The notes under the pieces: model-generated | What the model was told of the DNA's origin: nothing | The model's input: only the letters and a program-made list of their open reading frames with translations | The model's database searches: none | Translations under genes and position numbers: made by a program | Assembly: GCA_016933615.1 (NCBI GenBank) | Contig: JAFGAO010000182.1 | Span: 1-35,374 of the forward strand | Source: Acidobacteriota bacterium | GTDB lineage: Bacteria > Acidobacteriota > UBA6911 | Length of the DNA: 35,374 nt | Direction: 5' to 3' | In this document: one piece after another, positions 8,071 through 17,449 of the stretch | How positions within the stretch are numbered: position 1 is the first letter of the stretch | How the letters are laid out: every line of letters starts with the position of its first letter

Positions 8071-10116
8071 CTAGGGTGCTTCGATGGCGCCGATATCCCC
8101 CAGGGCGTTTCCCGGGCGCAGGCTGTTCAACTGATCCAACGGCTGAAGTTCCACTTCGAAGAATGCGGTCGGAAGCTTCCTAATTTCGATGTCCGGATTC
8201 TCATTGAGAGGGCCGGAGTCAAACAGCGCATCCCAAGCGCTGCTCCCGAGAAGTTCGGCTCCCATACCCGGCACATTTTCGTCCCGCAGATTCCGGTCCA
8301 GCCTGTGCCAGAATTCGATATAAGGGTAGTTCGGAAGTTCCTTGGGCCAGGTCTCCGCCGGTCCGAACCACTGGGTATCGGCCAACGTCAATATCGGATC
8401 CCCGTCGGGATCTGTGTACGGCTGATTTCCGGCGATCCCGTCATCGATATCCACACTGTTCAGAAAAGACTCGAAATCAGACGTAAAGTCCGCGGCAAAT
8501 CCGGGAAGCGCGTAATGGTCCTCAATCCGGGAAAGCAGGATACTCAGGAAATCATTGGTGGTGTTGAAAGCGATGGAATAGTCCATGTAGGAGCCCGTGA
8601 TGTCGTAGGGCCCGGCGGGAATCCTGTCCAGAGCGCTTCCCCGAGGATTGTAATAGAGGGGCGCCGGGTTGCCGGGGTCCGCGCCGACCGAAAGAATCGT
8701 ACCGGATCGGACAACCCCGGTCGCCAGATCCAGTACTTCGGATGCGTCCACTCCATCCTCATCCCCTGCCATGGGGTAGAATTTTCTATTGAGGGATCTC
8801 CAACCCCGCTGCCCTACCGGCACGAGGATCTGGCTGAAGTCGATTTCTCCGATTCGGTTGTACCCCATGCTCTTGAAATACATGAGCGATCCGGTGAATA
8901 TGTCGTGCTCGTATACATTCCCCATGAACTCATGAACGGTGTTCCCGGAGACAATCGAGTGCCCGATGATCATACTATCGACCGCATGGGCATTGCCGAC
9001 GGTTGCGGCGACGCCTCCTGCGAGGTTCCGTCTTCCGAGGGAATCCGTTCGCGGCACGCCGTGAACCTGGTTCTCCACAATGGTGCAGCCTTGTATGCGC
9101 AGCGAACCGTTGGATATGTATACGCCGCCCCCGCGCCAGTAGCCGAACGACAGGGGGGCCGGGAATTCGACGACATTGGCCGCGATGGTGGAATTGATCA
9201 ACTCGAGCGTTCCCGCATTCCCAATCCCGCCTCCATCGGAGTAGACGCCGCCACCGTAGGCAAAAAGTGCGCTTATGGCGTTGCCCGAGATGGAAGAGCG
9301 GGTTATGGTCGAGGTGTCGCCCGAGGCCTCCCTGCCCCCAACCGAAAATACACCTCCGCCGGACGCGCCGCCCCCCAAAATGTAGTTACCGCTGACGATG
9401 CAGCCCTCCATCTCGACGATGTCGGCGTAAAGCCCCCCGCCGAAGGCCCCGCGATCCCTCGACGAATCAAAGTCGCCCTCGCAATAGTTATCGAAGAGGA
9501 CGCAGTCGGTAAGCCGGGCCGTGCCCCATACGGCTACAGCTCCTCCCCTTGCCAGAGTCCAGGGCTGGTCTTCCGGGTCGGCCGTGGAGATATCTTCGGC
9601 CACACTGCGCCCGCCCGTGATCGTCACGCTCTTCATCGTCAAATCACCGTAAACCGCAAGAACGCGGGCGGAATTGGCGGCGCCCCCGGTCCACGCTATC
9701 GTGATGCCGGAAGGCAGATCGGAGGCGTCGATATGAACGTCTTTGACTGCATAGAGGGCGGATTTGCCGTAATCGCGGTCGAAGTAACCCACGAGATACG
9801 ATACCGGGCCGCTCGGCTCAGTCCGCATGCCCATGACCTCGCCTTTAAGGATTGTGTGGCTTTCGCCGATAATGGAAAGCTCAATGGTTCCTCCATCAAG
9901 GCTCGGATCGAAGCGTATCCCCTGTCCGCTGCTGGCCGAGGCAAGAGCGGACCGGAGAGTGACCGTGCCGGAGGCGGGACTATCCAAATCCTCCAGACTG
10001 TTCACGACTATGGGATTTAAAGCGTTCAATTCGCGCATATCGGAGCATGCGGAGATCAGCGTCGCTGCCGATATAACCAATAAAGTTTTGAAAAATCCGC
10101 CTACGTTTGCCGTCAT
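8071..10116 (-). CDS. beta-helix lipoprotein with choice-of-anchor Q-type C-terminus
   Basis: The gene encodes 681 aa from the ATG at 10116, which has AGGAG 7 nt upstream; the longer open frame lacks a signal and is not used. The N-terminus MTANVGGFFKTLLVISAATL is a signal peptide ending in the lipobox LISAC, so this is a predicted lipoprotein. Next is a segment like those opening CSLREA-type proteins (VTLRSALASASSGQGIRFDP), then repeated strands with GGGVYSDGGGIGN and GGGLYADIVEMEGC patterns typical of right-handed parallel beta-helices. It ends LGDIGAIEAP, which matches the choice-of-anchor Q C-terminus. The likely location is the cell surface or outer membrane, with a carbohydrate-binding or adhesive role; no catalytic residues can be named. 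The 571-aa plus-strand frame opposite it is a shadow. Confidence 0.85.
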   Translation of the reverse strand: MTANVGGFFKTLLVISAATLISACSDMRELNALNPIVVNSLEDLDSPASGTVTLRSALASASSGQGIRFDPSLDGGTIELSIIGESHTILKGEVMGMRTEPSGPVSYLVGYFDRDYGKSALYAVKDVHIDASDLPSGITIAWTGGAANSARVLAVYGDLTMKSVTITGGRSVAEDISTADPEDQPWTLARGGAVAVWGTARLTDCVLFDNYCEGDFDSSRDRGAFGGGLYADIVEMEGCIVSGNYILGGGASGGGVFSVGGREASGDTSTITRSSISGNAISALFAYGGGVYSDGGGIGNAGTLELINSTIAANVVEFPAPLSFGYWRGGGVYISNGSLRIQGCTIVENQVHGVPRTDSLGRRNLAGGVAATVGNAHAVDSMIIGHSIVSGNTVHEFMGNVYEHDIFTGSLMYFKSMGYNRIGEIDFSQILVPVGQRGWRSLNRKFYPMAGDEDGVDASEVLDLATGVVRSGTILSVGADPGNPAPLYYNPRGSALDRIPAGPYDITGSYMDYSIAFNTTNDFLSILLSRIEDHYALPGFAADFTSDFESFLNSVDIDDGIAGNQPYTDPDGDPILTLADTQWFGPAETWPKELPNYPYIEFWHRLDRNLRDENVPGMGAELLGSSAWDALFDSGPLNENPDIEIRKLPTAFFEVELQPLDQLNSLRPGNALGDIGAIEAP

Positions 10117-10196
10117 GATTTTACTCCTGGATTTTGCCGGGCAGATTTCGGTCCATCCTGCCTGACATTGATTTCCCTTTGACTCCAAAAGGAGGG

Positions 10197-10862
10197 CTAA
10201 TCCGCCATTTTCAGAATTTCGGAAACCAATTTCTCGACACCGTCCCCGACTTCTTTTATGCTCTCGGCCAGCATGTAGCAGGGCGTGGTGACCAAGCGGT
10301 TTTCTCGGTCCACCACAATTTCGTCCACTTTGGCCGTCCTATGTTTCGCTCCCATCTTTTCCAGCGACGATGCGGTAGCGGCATCCGAACCGATGGTAAT
10401 TTCGACGGCCCGGGACCGTCCGAACAACCTGGCCAGAAGAGTCGGCGCTATGCAGAGGGCGCCGATGGGTTTCTTCTTTTCGAACATGGATTGGAGCAGC
10501 CGGGAGACGTTCTCATCTGCGCTGCAATCCGCGCCTTTGGAAGCAAAATCCGTCAGATTTTTCGCGGCGCCGAACCCTCCGGGAATTATGATCCCGTCAA
10601 TTTCATCCGATGTGACCGTGCCGACGTCGCGGATATTTCCACGGGCGATGCGCGCGGCCTCAACAAGCACGTTCCGGGTTTCTCCCGCCGCCTCCCCGGT
10701 CACGTGATTGACAACGTCCGCCTGTGCCTTGTCGGGCGCGATGCACACGGCTTCCGCTTCATGCTTGCTTAAAAAATATAAAGTCAGCGTGGCTTCATGG
10801 ATTTCGCTGCCGTCCTTGACGCCGCATCCGGCCAGCAGGACCCCGATCTTTTTCCGGCTCAT
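10197..10862 (-). CDS. elbB: ElbB-type DJ-1/PfpI superfamily glyoxalase
   Basis: The gene encodes 221 aa, the usual ElbB length. GVLLAGCGVKDGSEIHEA at the start, DGIIIPGGFGAAKNL and the nucleophile-elbow cysteine in GALCIAPTLLAR (C137) are hallmark segments of the isoprenoid-biosynthesis-associated ElbB/YhbL family, for which glyoxalase activity is reported. It is cytoplasmic. The ATG at 10862 has AAGGAGG 5 nt upstream, a strong ribosome binding site. Lgt lies upstream on the same strand (74-nt gap) and the beta-helix lipoprotein downstream (80-nt gap). Those gaps permit but do not prove co-transcription. Confidence 0.92.
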   Translation of the reverse strand: MSRKKIGVLLAGCGVKDGSEIHEATLTLYFLSKHEAEAVCIAPDKAQADVVNHVTGEAAGETRNVLVEAARIARGNIRDVGTVTSDEIDGIIIPGGFGAAKNLTDFASKGADCSADENVSRLLQSMFEKKKPIGALCIAPTLLARLFGRSRAVEITIGSDAATASSLEKMGAKHRTAKVDEIVVDRENRLVTTPCYMLAESIKEVGDGVEKLVSEILKMAD

Positions 10863-10936
10863 ACCGTCCTCCTTCTTTTCTTTGCAAAATTAAAGAATCA
10901 AGATTGAACATCGAAAGTTAAAGGGCTGCCGGGATC

Positions 10937-11731
10937 TCATTCACCCGACCGGGAATTATTCCACCTGAAAACGTAAATCGGCAGTCCGGCCGCAAGCACA
11001 ATCAAAGCGACAAACTGGGATGTGGACAGCAGGCCGTCGAGTATAAAGCCCCGGTCCGCGTCCCCCCTGGCGAACTCAATCAAGAACCGCAGGATCGCAT
11101 AGAGTATCGAATAGGCAAGAATCACCTGGCCCTCAAAGCGCTTTCGGCCCGAAAGCCGCACAAGGAAAAAAAACAGGGCGAAGCACGTCAGGGATTCGTA
11201 TGCCTGTGTGGGATGCAGGGGGATTCCCAGCGGCGTACCGACTATTTCCGCAGCGGCGGGGTCGGTGTATGCCACCCCCCATGGAAGCCCCGTCGGTCGC
11301 CCGTAGCAGCATCCGGCCATGAAACACCCGATTCTTCCGATTCCCTGTCCCAGCGCAATTGCGGGGCCGCACAAATCGGCAATCTTCCAGCGGGAAAGTT
11401 CCCGGTGCCTTCCCAAATAAATGATCGAAGAAACCAGAGCCCCGACAAACCCTCCGTAGAAATCTCCTCCGCTTTGCAGTGTCGAAAAGGACCAAAATGC
11501 CGAAGGATGCTCCAGGTAGTAGGGTGCCATTCGCAGAATCAGCAGAAGTTTGGCGCCCAGGATGGCGCCGATAATTGCCCACAGGGCAAGTCCCGCAATG
11601 CGCTCCCGGTTGATCCCTTCCCTCTGTGCGCTGCGGGACAGCCACAGGTAGGCGCAGAGATACGCAACGGCCAGGATCACGCCGTATGTATGAAGGGTGA
11701 AATAAGGGGTTTCGAGTAATTTAGGGTGCAT
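10937..11731 (-). CDS. lgt: prolipoprotein diacylglyceryl transferase
   Basis: Lgt moves the diacylglyceryl group from phosphatidylglycerol to the lipobox cysteine of prolipoproteins in the inner membrane. The 264-aa protein starts MHPKLLETPYFTLHTYG, the usual Lgt N-terminus. It carries the signature GRIGCFMAGCCYGRPTG (132-148), HPTQAYES (173-180) and RFLIEFARGD, with about seven hydrophobic segments. At least two predicted lipoproteins are encoded nearby (8071-10116 and the efflux adaptor) and would be its substrates. No strong ribosome binding site is seen before the ATG. The RND pump gene ends 57 nt upstream on the same strand. Confidence 0.97.
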   Translation of the reverse strand: MHPKLLETPYFTLHTYGVILAVAYLCAYLWLSRSAQREGINRERIAGLALWAIIGAILGAKLLLILRMAPYYLEHPSAFWSFSTLQSGGDFYGGFVGALVSSIIYLGRHRELSRWKIADLCGPAIALGQGIGRIGCFMAGCCYGRPTGLPWGVAYTDPAAAEIVGTPLGIPLHPTQAYESLTCFALFFFLVRLSGRKRFEGQVILAYSILYAILRFLIEFARGDADRGFILDGLLSTSQFVALIVLAAGLPIYVFRWNNSRSGE

Positions 11732-11788
11732 GCGATGAAAACTATAGTCTTTCGAAGGAAAACGTTCAAGGATGTAAAAGCCGTCTGT

Positions 11789-14700
11789 TTACTCTTCCTT
11801 TTTCCGATGCCGTTTCCGCCCCAGATCGTCGAGAAGAGAATACGCGACGGGAACCGCGATCAGCGTCAGCAATGTCGACGTGATCAACCCGCCGATCACG
11901 GCCCGCGCCATGGGGGCGCGCATTTCCGAACCGGCGCCGATTTCAAAGGCAAGGGGAAGCATGCCGAAAATCATCGCCATCGTCGTCATGATGATGGGCC
12001 GGAACCTCGTTCTGCCCGCTTCCACCAGGGCAGACATCCTGTCTTTTCCCTGCAGTCTCATTCTTTTCGTATAGTCCACCAGGAGGATGGCGTTTTTTGT
12101 CACCAGCCCCATGAGCAGAACCAATCCGATCATCGACATGATATTCAGGGTGTCGCCGGACAGCGCCATCATGCCGACCACGCCGATCAGGGACAGCGGC
12201 AGGGACAGCATAATGGACAACGGATGGATGAAGCTGGCGAACTGGGAAGCAAGAATGATGTAAATGAACACCACCGCCAGGAACAATGCATCAAAAATGT
12301 ATTCGAAGGTTTCCCCCATTTCCTCCGATTCTCCCGTAAAGGAAACCTCAAAGCCGGCGGGGAACTCCATTTCCTCGAGGCCTTTCTTGATGTCATCTTC
12401 CACGCTTCCCATCGGCCTTCCTGCCATATTGGCGTAAACACGGACTTCCCGGGCCAGATCCAGCCGGCGGATCTGGGATGCAGCGGCGCTCCTTTTGAAA
12501 CTGGCTACCTGCCCTGCAGGTATCAGAATATCGTTGCCGTCTCCGTCCTTTTCAGAACTTAAAAGATCGATGTCCTTCAGGGCATCCACGGAGTTCCGGA
12601 ACCGTTCCGCCAGCCGGACCCTGACATCGTAGGCATCCCCGTCCTCGTCTTCGAATTGCGTGGCCACTTCCCCGTACAGCAGCGTCCGCATGGTGACAGC
12701 CAGCGACTCCAGATCAATGCCCAATTCCGATGCCATGTGCCGGTCAATTTCCACGACAATTTCAGGCTTTTCGGGATCCAGGCTACGGTCGATATCGACG
12801 GCCCCGTCCACGGTCTTCAGATAATCGGCCACCTGCACCGAAATCTCGTCCAGCCTGTCGATGTCGGATCCCTGGACGCTCAACTGAAACGGACGTGCAT
12901 CCCCCATGTCCGGAACGTCTTCTATGCTGACGATCGCCTTCCCGTAACCGGCCAGGTCTCTTCTCAGCTGAATCCTCATTGCATCCATCGAAAAGGGCCT
13001 TTCGTTTTTAGGCTTCAGCTTTACGTAGACGGCCCCTTCATTCAGGGCGGCGTTGGAACCGGATCCGATGGTTATGAAGGTGGAGTCCACTCCCGGCATT
13101 TCCGTTATAATCCGGTCGATCTCATTCCCTATCGCCTCCGTCTGTTCGATTGTGTTGCCGGGCGAAGTCTTGAAACTTACCTGGAATTCTCCGCGGTCAT
13201 ACGACGGCATGAACTCCTGCCCCAGGAACTGAAATGCGTAGAGGCTGCACGCAAAAAGAACCACGGAAACGCCCAGAACCAGCCCGCGGTGGCGGAGCGA
13301 AAACGTGACAGCCTTCTTGTAGGACTCGCCCAGATCGTTGAAACCTTGATCGAATCGGGCGAGTAACCGTGCCAATCCGCGCCGTTTCCGCCTTGTTTCC
13401 ACAGCGGGATCGTACCACCTCGAAGACAGCATCGGATCGAGCGTGAAGGATACGAACAGGGAAACAAGAACCGCGAACGCCACCGTAATGCCGAATTCGT
13501 AGAAAAACCTTCCAACGATACCCTTCATAAACGCAATGGGAACAAACACGGCGATGATGGAAAAAGTCGTGGCCATCACGGCAAGCCCGATTTCCGACGT
13601 TCCCGCGCGGGCGGCTTCGTAGTGGTCGCGGCCGAACTGCATGTGGCGGACGATATTCTCCCGCACCACAATGGCGTCGTCGATCAGCAGGCCGACCGAG
13701 AGCGAAAGTCCCATAAGGGTCATGAAATTGATTGAAAACCCCAATATCTTCATGATTATGAAGGCGGAAATGATGGATACGGGCAGGGTCAGGCCGGTAA
13801 TCACCGTACTGCGCCAGCTGTTGAGAAAGAGGAAAACGATGAAAACCGTAAAAACGGCGCCCAGAATCAGGGCATTCTCGACATCCTCCACCGACTCCTT
13901 GATGAAATGAGAGGAATCCTTCACGACACTGAGTCGTGTCCGCCCGGGCAACTCGCGGTTGAGCGCCGGAAGGGCGGCTGCGACGGCTTCGGCGACATCG
14001 ACCGTATTGCTTCCCGACTGCTTGCGGAGTTCCATTGCAACCGCGCGTTCCCCGTTGAGGAGCGCCAGCGTTCTCTGTTCCTCATACCCGTCCGCGATTC
14101 CGGCTATTTCGTGGAGATAGACGGGAGTGCCGCCGATGTTCTTTACGATGAGATCCCGAAACAGCCCGGGATCGGCCAGCTTTTCATCGATCCGAACCAG
14201 TTCCTCCATGGACCGGTTGAACACTTTTCCGGCCGGAATCTCCATATTGCCCCGCCGGATCGCGAGGACTGCATCCGGAACCGTCAGACCGTATGCCTTC
14301 ATGCGCGTGGGGTCGAGATACACCTGTATTTCGCGCCGTTGTCCGCCGATGATCGTCAGGGACCCGACACCCTCGATTCCTTCGAGCCTGCGTTTGATCA
14401 CTTTCTCGGTCAGGGTGGTCAGCTCGACGGGATCCAGCTCAGGGGAAGCAACCGAAAGCGTAACGATCGGCATGTCCGCAGGATCCAGGCGCTCGATGAC
14501 GGACTCCTCCACCCCGGCGGGGAAATCGCGCCGCAGGGCGCTTATCTTGCTCCGGACCTCCTGTTCGGCGGTATGAATGTCGGTTCCGAGTTCGAACTCG
14601 GTGACGACGACGGAAACGCCCTCGGTCGATGTCGAGGAAATATGCCGGACGCCCTCGATGGGATTGATCGCCTCCTCGATCCTTTTGGTTACTTCGGTTT

Positions 14701-14878
14701 CGACTGTTTCTGGGGATACGCCGGGGTACTGAGTCTGGACCGTAACCACGGGCATGTCCACATCGGGAAACAGGTCGATCGGCAGTTCCTTGTAGGAGAA
14801 AATCCCCAGGACAACCAGAGCCGCCATCATCATCGTGGCAAAGACCGGCTGCTTAACGGAAAGGTCTGAAAGTATCAT
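11789..14878 (-). CDS. RND multidrug efflux permease (HAE1 family)
   Basis: The gene encodes 1029 aa, full length for an AcrB-type inner-membrane pump that drives export with the proton gradient. It begins MILSDLSVKQPVFATMMM, as in the family. There are two repeats, each with a first membrane helix, a large periplasmic porter domain and a cluster of further helices, 12 in all. The proton-relay residues are visible: the double aspartate in GLLIDDAIVVREN near residue 400 and the lysine in LLMGLVTKNAILL in the second half. It starts 3 nt after the adaptor stop and is the last gene of the TetR-TolC-MFP-RND operon. Substrate is unknown. Confidence 0.96.
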   Translation of the reverse strand: MILSDLSVKQPVFATMMMAALVVLGIFSYKELPIDLFPDVDMPVVTVQTQYPGVSPETVETEVTKRIEEAINPIEGVRHISSTSTEGVSVVVTEFELGTDIHTAEQEVRSKISALRRDFPAGVEESVIERLDPADMPIVTLSVASPELDPVELTTLTEKVIKRRLEGIEGVGSLTIIGGQRREIQVYLDPTRMKAYGLTVPDAVLAIRRGNMEIPAGKVFNRSMEELVRIDEKLADPGLFRDLIVKNIGGTPVYLHEIAGIADGYEEQRTLALLNGERAVAMELRKQSGSNTVDVAEAVAAALPALNRELPGRTRLSVVKDSSHFIKESVEDVENALILGAVFTVFIVFLFLNSWRSTVITGLTLPVSIISAFIIMKILGFSINFMTLMGLSLSVGLLIDDAIVVRENIVRHMQFGRDHYEAARAGTSEIGLAVMATTFSIIAVFVPIAFMKGIVGRFFYEFGITVAFAVLVSLFVSFTLDPMLSSRWYDPAVETRRKRRGLARLLARFDQGFNDLGESYKKAVTFSLRHRGLVLGVSVVLFACSLYAFQFLGQEFMPSYDRGEFQVSFKTSPGNTIEQTEAIGNEIDRIITEMPGVDSTFITIGSGSNAALNEGAVYVKLKPKNERPFSMDAMRIQLRRDLAGYGKAIVSIEDVPDMGDARPFQLSVQGSDIDRLDEISVQVADYLKTVDGAVDIDRSLDPEKPEIVVEIDRHMASELGIDLESLAVTMRTLLYGEVATQFEDEDGDAYDVRVRLAERFRNSVDALKDIDLLSSEKDGDGNDILIPAGQVASFKRSAAASQIRRLDLAREVRVYANMAGRPMGSVEDDIKKGLEEMEFPAGFEVSFTGESEEMGETFEYIFDALFLAVVFIYIILASQFASFIHPLSIMLSLPLSLIGVVGMMALSGDTLNIMSMIGLVLLMGLVTKNAILLVDYTKRMRLQGKDRMSALVEAGRTRFRPIIMTTMAMIFGMLPLAFEIGAGSEMRAPMARAVIGGLITSTLLTLIAVPVAYSLLDDLGRKRHRKKEE

Positions 14879-14881
14879 CGC

Positions 14882-16057
14882 CTAACTCCCGCTATCCGCA
14901 GCATCGGACAGGACGCGCACGGCGCTTCCGTCTTTCAATGACGGGCCCCTTTCCACGATGATCCATTCCCCTTCCTCAAGTCCTTCCCTCACCCATAGGC
15001 GATCCTGCCTGCCGTCGCCGACCAGGATGCGCCTGAGCACGGCCTTCCCGTTTTCAACGACGAAGACGCTCCCGTATTCGGATGCATGCTCTTCGGGAAC
15101 AAGGGCGTCCCTAGGAATGACCAGCGCATCCTTCTGCCTGTCCGTTGTAATCTCGCCTCTCGCGTACATACCGTCCCGCAGCTCCATGTTTCGATTTTCG
15201 ACTTTGAGCCGGATCCTGACCGAGCGGCTTTCGGGATCAATCGTCGGATTGATGGCTGAAACGACGCCTCCAAACTTTCTTTCTCCCCATGAAGGGGTTG
15301 TGAATTCAGCCGGCTGGCCCAGACGGATGGACACAAGCTGGTAGGAGGGAACGACACACTCCATTTCCAGCCTGCTGTTGTCGACCAATGTAAAAACAGA
15401 CGCGCCCGGACCTAGAAGGGATCCTGCATCAAAGAAACGTTTCTGGACGATCCCAGGTGCCGGGGCGAATATTTTGCAGTCCCCCAGGGCCTTTTCGGCG
15501 ATCGCCAAAGCCGCCTCGGCCTGCGCGCACTGCGCTTCGGCGAGCCCGACTTGCGTTGCAGCCTCCCTCATCCCGGTAGCGGCCGCCTGGTGATCCTTCT
15601 CGGTTATGCCTCCGCTCTTGAGAAGGTTGTCCGCACGCTCCTTTTCCGTTTGGGCGAATTCGGCCGAAACGAGTGCCCGCTCAAGGCCCGCCCGCGCCAC
15701 CTGCAGAGCCGCCGCGGCCTGCCGGTAGGCCAGTTGATAGTTGGTCTGCTCAATTTCCGCCAGAAGCTGCCCCTCCCGGACCAGGTCTCCTTCGTCGGCA
15801 AGGGTGGAGACCAGGCGCCCGCCGACTTCGGGTTTCACTTCCACTTTGGAAAGCGTCCGCAGGTTTCCGGATATGGCCACGGTGCCGGCCCATTCGGTGC
15901 GCACTACGGGCTCCACTTTTACCGTGAGTGCAGGGGCGGCGCCGGGCCCGCTGCCTGAATCGTCCTTTTCTTCCGCCGGCGCACCGCAGCCCGGCAAACC
16001 GAACACGGCGGTTGTCAGGACAGAAATCAATATAAAAATTGGAAATGAAATCTTCAC
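14882..16057 (-). CDS. RND efflux periplasmic adaptor (MFP), lipoprotein
   Basis: The protein has 391 aa and links the pump to the outer-membrane channel. A signal peptide ends in the lipobox LPGC, so it is a predicted lipoprotein. It then shows the biotinyl-lipoyl-like halves (VKPEVGGRLVSTLADEGDLVREGQLLAEI and IFAPAPGIVQKRFFDAGSLL), a coiled-coil hairpin between them (about 110-190), and beta-barrel segments (RLGQPAEF, VSAINPTIDPESRSVRI). It starts with GTG at 16057, with GGAGGG upstream, and overlaps the TolC-like stop as GTGA. The RND gene starts 3 nt after its stop. This tight packing marks one transcription unit. Confidence 0.95.
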   Translation of the reverse strand: MKISFPIFILISVLTTAVFGLPGCGAPAEEKDDSGSGPGAAPALTVKVEPVVRTEWAGTVAISGNLRTLSKVEVKPEVGGRLVSTLADEGDLVREGQLLAEIEQTNYQLAYRQAAAALQVARAGLERALVSAEFAQTEKERADNLLKSGGITEKDHQAAATGMREAATQVGLAEAQCAQAEAALAIAEKALGDCKIFAPAPGIVQKRFFDAGSLLGPGASVFTLVDNSRLEMECVVPSYQLVSIRLGQPAEFTTPSWGERKFGGVVSAINPTIDPESRSVRIRLKVENRNMELRDGMYARGEITTDRQKDALVIPRDALVPEEHASEYGSVFVVENGKAVLRRILVGDGRQDRLWVREGLEEGEWIIVERGPSLKDGSAVRVLSDAADSGS

Positions 16058-17415
16058 CGGTTTCCCTCCCGATCCAGAATCGGACTGCCCGAAGCCAAGC
16101 GCAATCGCGCTTTCGTCATCTCGTATTCGTAAATGGCGCTGATCTGGGCGTTCCGGGCGACTGCCAGCGCGGTCTGAGAATCCAGGACATCCAGGGTGGT
16201 CGCCGCGCCGTATTGATAGTTTGCCTGCATCATCTCCAGGACCTTTTCGGCCTGTCTCACGCTCAAACGGGCGGCGAAGATCGCTTTCGCCGAGGACTCC
16301 ATATCGTCGTACGCCTGCTTCACCTCGAGGCGAACGTCATTTTCGGATTTCGCCAGCCTGTGTTCGGCGGCCCGCACCCGGGCCTGCGCCTGCACCACCA
16401 GCCCCGACTTGCGCCCGCTGTCGAAGAGAGGAAGGTTGAAATTCGCCGTGATGCTCCAGCGCGAGAAATCGTTGTCGAAAAAATTCTCCGGCTTGCGAAC
16501 CGTGTAGCCGATCTGTCCCTCAAGATCCACGCTCAGCCTGTTTTCAGCATGCGCCAGCGAAAGGGTCCATTTTGCCTGCTCGAGCTGATGCCGCAGCGCC
16601 TGAAGGGATTTCCGCTGCGCGAGCGTCCGATCCTGAACGGACGCCAGATCCCCGGGCATCCAGGGATGAAACTCCAGATTCCCTTCGACCCTGGTGGGAT
16701 TCTCCAGGTCGGTGACGATGAGGCTGTTCAGACCGGATCGGGCCAGGCGCACCTGGTTGTCAGCACGGATCAGCTCCGGCTCCATATTGGCCACATTCAC
16801 TTCAGATCTCAGGACATCGATTTCCGTCGCCACGCCGTTTTCAAGGCGAATGCGCGCCTGTTCCAGGTGCTTCACCCTCTGGCCGTAGGTTTCCCGCACC
16901 ACGTCCCGATTGGCTTCTGCAAGCAGGAGATTTTGAAAAGCCTGAAAAACCAGGAAGGTCAGCTGCTCCCGCACGGAATCCCCGTTTGTTTCCGCTTCTT
17001 CCAGGCTTGCTTCGGCCAGGCGCAGAGCGGCGCCCACTTTCCCGGCCGTGTAGAGGGGCTGCCGGACGGTCACCCCCATATCGAACATGTTGCTAGCCCG
17101 AGGAACCAGGGCATCGCGGAATTCCTGCGGGACTTCGTCGAAGCTGGAGCTGTTCAGTATGCTGGGATCGCGCAGCCGGAGTCCGAATCCCTGGAAGGAA
17201 ACCTGGGGAAATGCCGAAGAGCGCACTTCGGTAATTTTCCCCCGCAGTTCCGACATCTGGTCCAGCGCAATTTGGATATCGGGGTGCCTTTCCAGCGCCA
17301 GTCGGACCGCCGTTTCAAGACTCAGCGGCTGGCTCTCGTCCCAGGCACTGGCTGGAAGCAGAGTCGCGGCGGCGATTATGAAAAATGTGGTCAATTTTCG
17401 AGTCCCTGATGGCAT
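16054..17415 (-). CDS. TolC-family outer-membrane efflux channel
   Basis: The protein is about 453 aa and forms the outer-membrane duct of the tripartite pump. It has a signal peptide (LTTFFIIAAATLLPASA) followed by SLETAVRLALERHPDIQIA, the usual TolC start. Two internal repeats of long amphipathic helices and short strands follow, each with the family-type pattern near NLPLFDSGRKSG and QPLYTAGKVGA. The second ATG (17415) is preferred because GAGGAA lies 5 nt upstream; the first ATG (17427) has no such site and sits only 3 nt from a palindromic operator. The stop overlaps the adaptor GTG. The 456-aa frame on the other strand is a shadow. Confidence 0.94.
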   Translation of the reverse strand: MPSGTRKLTTFFIIAAATLLPASAWDESQPLSLETAVRLALERHPDIQIALDQMSELRGKITEVRSSAFPQVSFQGFGLRLRDPSILNSSSFDEVPQEFRDALVPRASNMFDMGVTVRQPLYTAGKVGAALRLAEASLEEAETNGDSVREQLTFLVFQAFQNLLLAEANRDVVRETYGQRVKHLEQARIRLENGVATEIDVLRSEVNVANMEPELIRADNQVRLARSGLNSLIVTDLENPTRVEGNLEFHPWMPGDLASVQDRTLAQRKSLQALRHQLEQAKWTLSLAHAENRLSVDLEGQIGYTVRKPENFFDNDFSRWSITANFNLPLFDSGRKSGLVVQAQARVRAAEHRLAKSENDVRLEVKQAYDDMESSAKAIFAARLSVRQAEKVLEMMQANYQYGAATTLDVLDSQTALAVARNAQISAIYEYEMTKARLRLASGSPILDREGNR

Positions 17416-17429
17416 CGGCTTCCTCATGA

Positions 17430-17445
17430 TTTACCGAGCGGTATA
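17430..17445. promoter_or_regulatory. candidate TetR operator before the tolC-like gene
   Basis: TTTACCGAGCGGTATA is an imperfect palindrome with 7-bp half-sites TTTACCG and CGGTATA, one mismatch, around a 2-bp centre. It lies between the tetR stop and the tolC ribosome binding site. A closely related palindrome sits in the tetR promoter (18040-18055). The pairing with the neighbouring TetR protein is inferred from that match and position. Confidence 0.6.
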
Positions 17446-17449
17446 TTTT

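Noticed and set aside
8305-10020. 571-aa plus-strand ORF opposite the beta-helix lipoprotein
   Set aside because: Its content is a shadow of the minus-strand gene, which has a signal peptide, lipobox, ribosome binding site and family C-terminus.
13907-14869. 320-aa plus-strand ORF opposite the RND gene
   Set aside because: It is a shadow of the RND permease with no protein family features.
16039-17409. 456-aa plus-strand ORF
   Set aside because: It is an antisense shadow of the TolC-like gene, whose start, signal peptide and operon overlap are clear.
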